A DNA stretch of 7,001 nt, taken from Bacilli bacterium. Lineage in GTDB: Bacteria; Bacillota_I; Bacilli_A; RF39; UBA660. The notes below the pieces were generated by a model that was not told the origin of the DNA, did no database searches, and saw nothing but the letters and a program-made list of their open reading frames with translations. Location of the stretch: contig CAAHEM010000130.1 in assembly GCA_900772435.1 (NCBI GenBank), positions 1-7,001 of the forward strand. Reading direction: 5' to 3'. Made by a program: the position numbers and the translations under genes. Each line of letters starts with the position of its first letter. The stretch's first letter is position 1. Positions 6,286-7,001 of this stretch are shown here, one piece after another.

Positions 6286-6879
6286 ATGAATAATAATTGT
6301 AATTGCAATAATAAAATAAAAGTATGTCCGCCATTCTATACTTGTTATGGTGCAACTGGCCCAACTGGACCTACAGGACCTAGTGGTGGTGCTACAGGGC
6401 CTACTGGACCACAAGGAATTCAAGGTCCTCAAGGAATACAGGGGCCTACAGGACCTACTGGTCCAACTGGACTACAAGGAATTCAAGGCCTTCAAGGAAT
6501 TCAAGGACCTACAGGGCCTACTGGTCCAACCGGACTACAAGGAATTCAAGGTCTTCAAGGAATACAGGGGCCTACGGGAGCTACTGGTCCAACCGGACCA
6601 CAAGGAATTCAAGGCCCTCAAGGAATACAGGGACCTACAGGAGATACTGGTGAAACAGGCCCTGCAGGGGAAACACCTACTCTATCTATCGGCACTGTAA
6701 CTACTGGAGCTCCAGGAACTGAAGCAGCAGCAACTATCACGGGGACTGCACCAAATTATGTGATTAATTTAACTATACCACAAGGGCCTACTGGACCAAC
6801 TGGACTTACTGGTGCTGCTGGTGCTACGGGAGAAACAGGACCTACGGGACCTACGGGACCTACAGGACCATCAGCATAA
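6286..6879 (+). CDS. Collagen-like Gly-X-Y repeat surface protein
   Basis: This 197-residue protein has an N-terminal Cys/Asn-rich head ([20 protein letters not shown]; Cys 5, 7, 14, 20). Gly-X-Y triplets occupy 22-33, then 35-130 after a single extra Gly34, and again 167-196. GPT triplets dominate, giving many threonines in the Y position as in BclA-type exosporium filaments, where such threonines are glycosylated. A non-collagen module (131-166, with IGTVTTG and [11 protein letters not shown]) separates the two triplet blocks; similar modules occur in collagen-like proteins of Clostridia and their phages (from memory). There is no Sec signal peptide and no LPxTG, so export and attachment are unclear; a spore-surface or disulfide-linked location would fit the head. 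The stop overlaps the ATG of a glycosyltransferase. The gene is richer in G and C than its neighbours because of its Gly/Pro codons, so this is not by itself a sign of transfer. Confidence 0.88.
   Translation: MNNNCNCNNKIKVCPPFYTCYGATGPTGPTGPSGGATGPTGPQGIQGPQGIQGPTGPTGPTGLQGIQGLQGIQGPTGPTGPTGLQGIQGLQGIQGPTGATGPTGPQGIQGPQGIQGPTGDTGETGPAGETPTLSIGTVTTGAPGTEAAATITGTAPNYVINLTIPQGPTGPTGLTGAAGATGETGPTGPTGPTGPSA
6379..6630 (+). repeat. Four 63-base tandem repeats inside the collagen-like gene
   Basis: Four units begin at 6379, 6442, 6505 and 6568. Each encodes 21 residues of the form [21 protein letters not shown], with outer units carrying Pro where the inner two carry Leu. Units 2 and 3 encode identical peptides and differ only at scattered wobble bases, which suggests recent duplication. 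The unit length is a multiple of nine bases, so copy number can change without breaking the Gly-X-Y phase. Confidence 0.85.
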
Positions 6880-7001
6880 TGAAAAAATATAAAGTATGTA
6901 TTTATGCCATTTGTAAAAATGAATCAAAGTTCATTAAAAGATGGTATGAATCAATAAAAGGAGCTGACTATATATGTGTTCTAGACACAGGATCAGAAGA
7001 C
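6879..7001 (+). CDS. N terminus of a family 2 glycosyltransferase (runs off right edge)
   Basis: The ATG at 6879-6881 shares one base with the TAA of the collagen-like gene (TAATG). Forty-one codons are open to the window end. They give YKVCIYAICKNESKFIKRWY (4-23), then a stretch ending ADYICVLDTGSED (29-41). The AICKNE strand, the W about ten residues later and VLDTGSxD, matching the nucleotide-sugar binding start of GT-A fold enzymes, are characteristic of GT2 glycosyltransferases of the 'KVCVYAICKNE...VVLDTGSTDGT' type. The overlap suggests coupled translation with the collagen-like protein. By analogy with other collagen-like/glycosyltransferase pairs, that protein is the probable substrate, although this is inferred. 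The DxD motif and C-terminal domains lie outside the window. Confidence 0.8.
   Translation, partial: MKKYKVCIYAICKNESKFIKRWYESIKGADYICVLDTGSED

Noticed and set aside
6379..6630. CRISPR-like array
   Set aside because: The repeats are contiguous, in frame and without unique spacers; they are coding tandem repeats.
6347..6700. Second-frame ORF within the collagen-like gene
   Set aside because: Its apparent repeats are a frame-shifted reading of the Gly-X-Y codons; the 6286 frame has the ribosome binding site and the collagen motif.

Overview
The window is strongly AT-rich, uses the standard bacterial code (TGG for Trp, TAA/TAG stops, no internal TGA needed), and has strong AGGAGG-type ribosome binding sites and short intergenic gaps. 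This points to a low-GC Bacillota (Firmicutes). The type 2 peptide deformylase, a TasA-like surface protein with an ATYAYF segment followed by a YWTMSP...GIRPVI domain, and a collagen-like protein paired with a glycosyltransferase together suggest a gut-type uncultured Bacilli/Clostridia lineage. That placement is from memory of such genomes and is not proven here.

Left half, all minus strand. Positions 1-48 hold the first 16 codons of a gene running off the left edge, with its own promoter (99-107) and an unusual leader whose Shine-Dalgarno is far from the ATG but separated from it by a hairpin. Positions 138-2840 encode a single-chain MacB-like ABC transporter (ATPase, one membrane segment, large outer domain, three membrane segments) with its own promoter and terminator. 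Positions 2909-5375 form a compact three-gene operon read right to left: an anchored or secreted TasA-like surface protein, a CvpA-family membrane protein, and a thioredoxin. It is driven by a near-consensus promoter at 5406-5434 and ended by a hairpin that overlaps the thioredoxin stop codon.

Right half, plus strand. A second near-consensus promoter lies back to back with the first (5441-5469) and drives peptide deformylase (5492-6043), which ends in a strong terminator. A 242-base gap (6044-6285) follows, holding an extended -10 element and a long imperfect hairpin (6098-6173), a candidate small RNA or leader/attenuator. Then come a collagen-like protein with 63-base internal repeats (6286-6879) and a translationally coupled family 2 glycosyltransferase that runs off the right edge (6879-7001).

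Two themes stand out. The envelope operon joins an exported four-cysteine protein to a multi-pass membrane protein and a cytosolic redox protein. At the right edge, a threonine-rich collagen-like protein is coupled to an enzyme that may glycosylate it, as in exosporium-type surface filaments. No tRNA, rRNA, CRISPR array, insertion sequence or phage gene was found.
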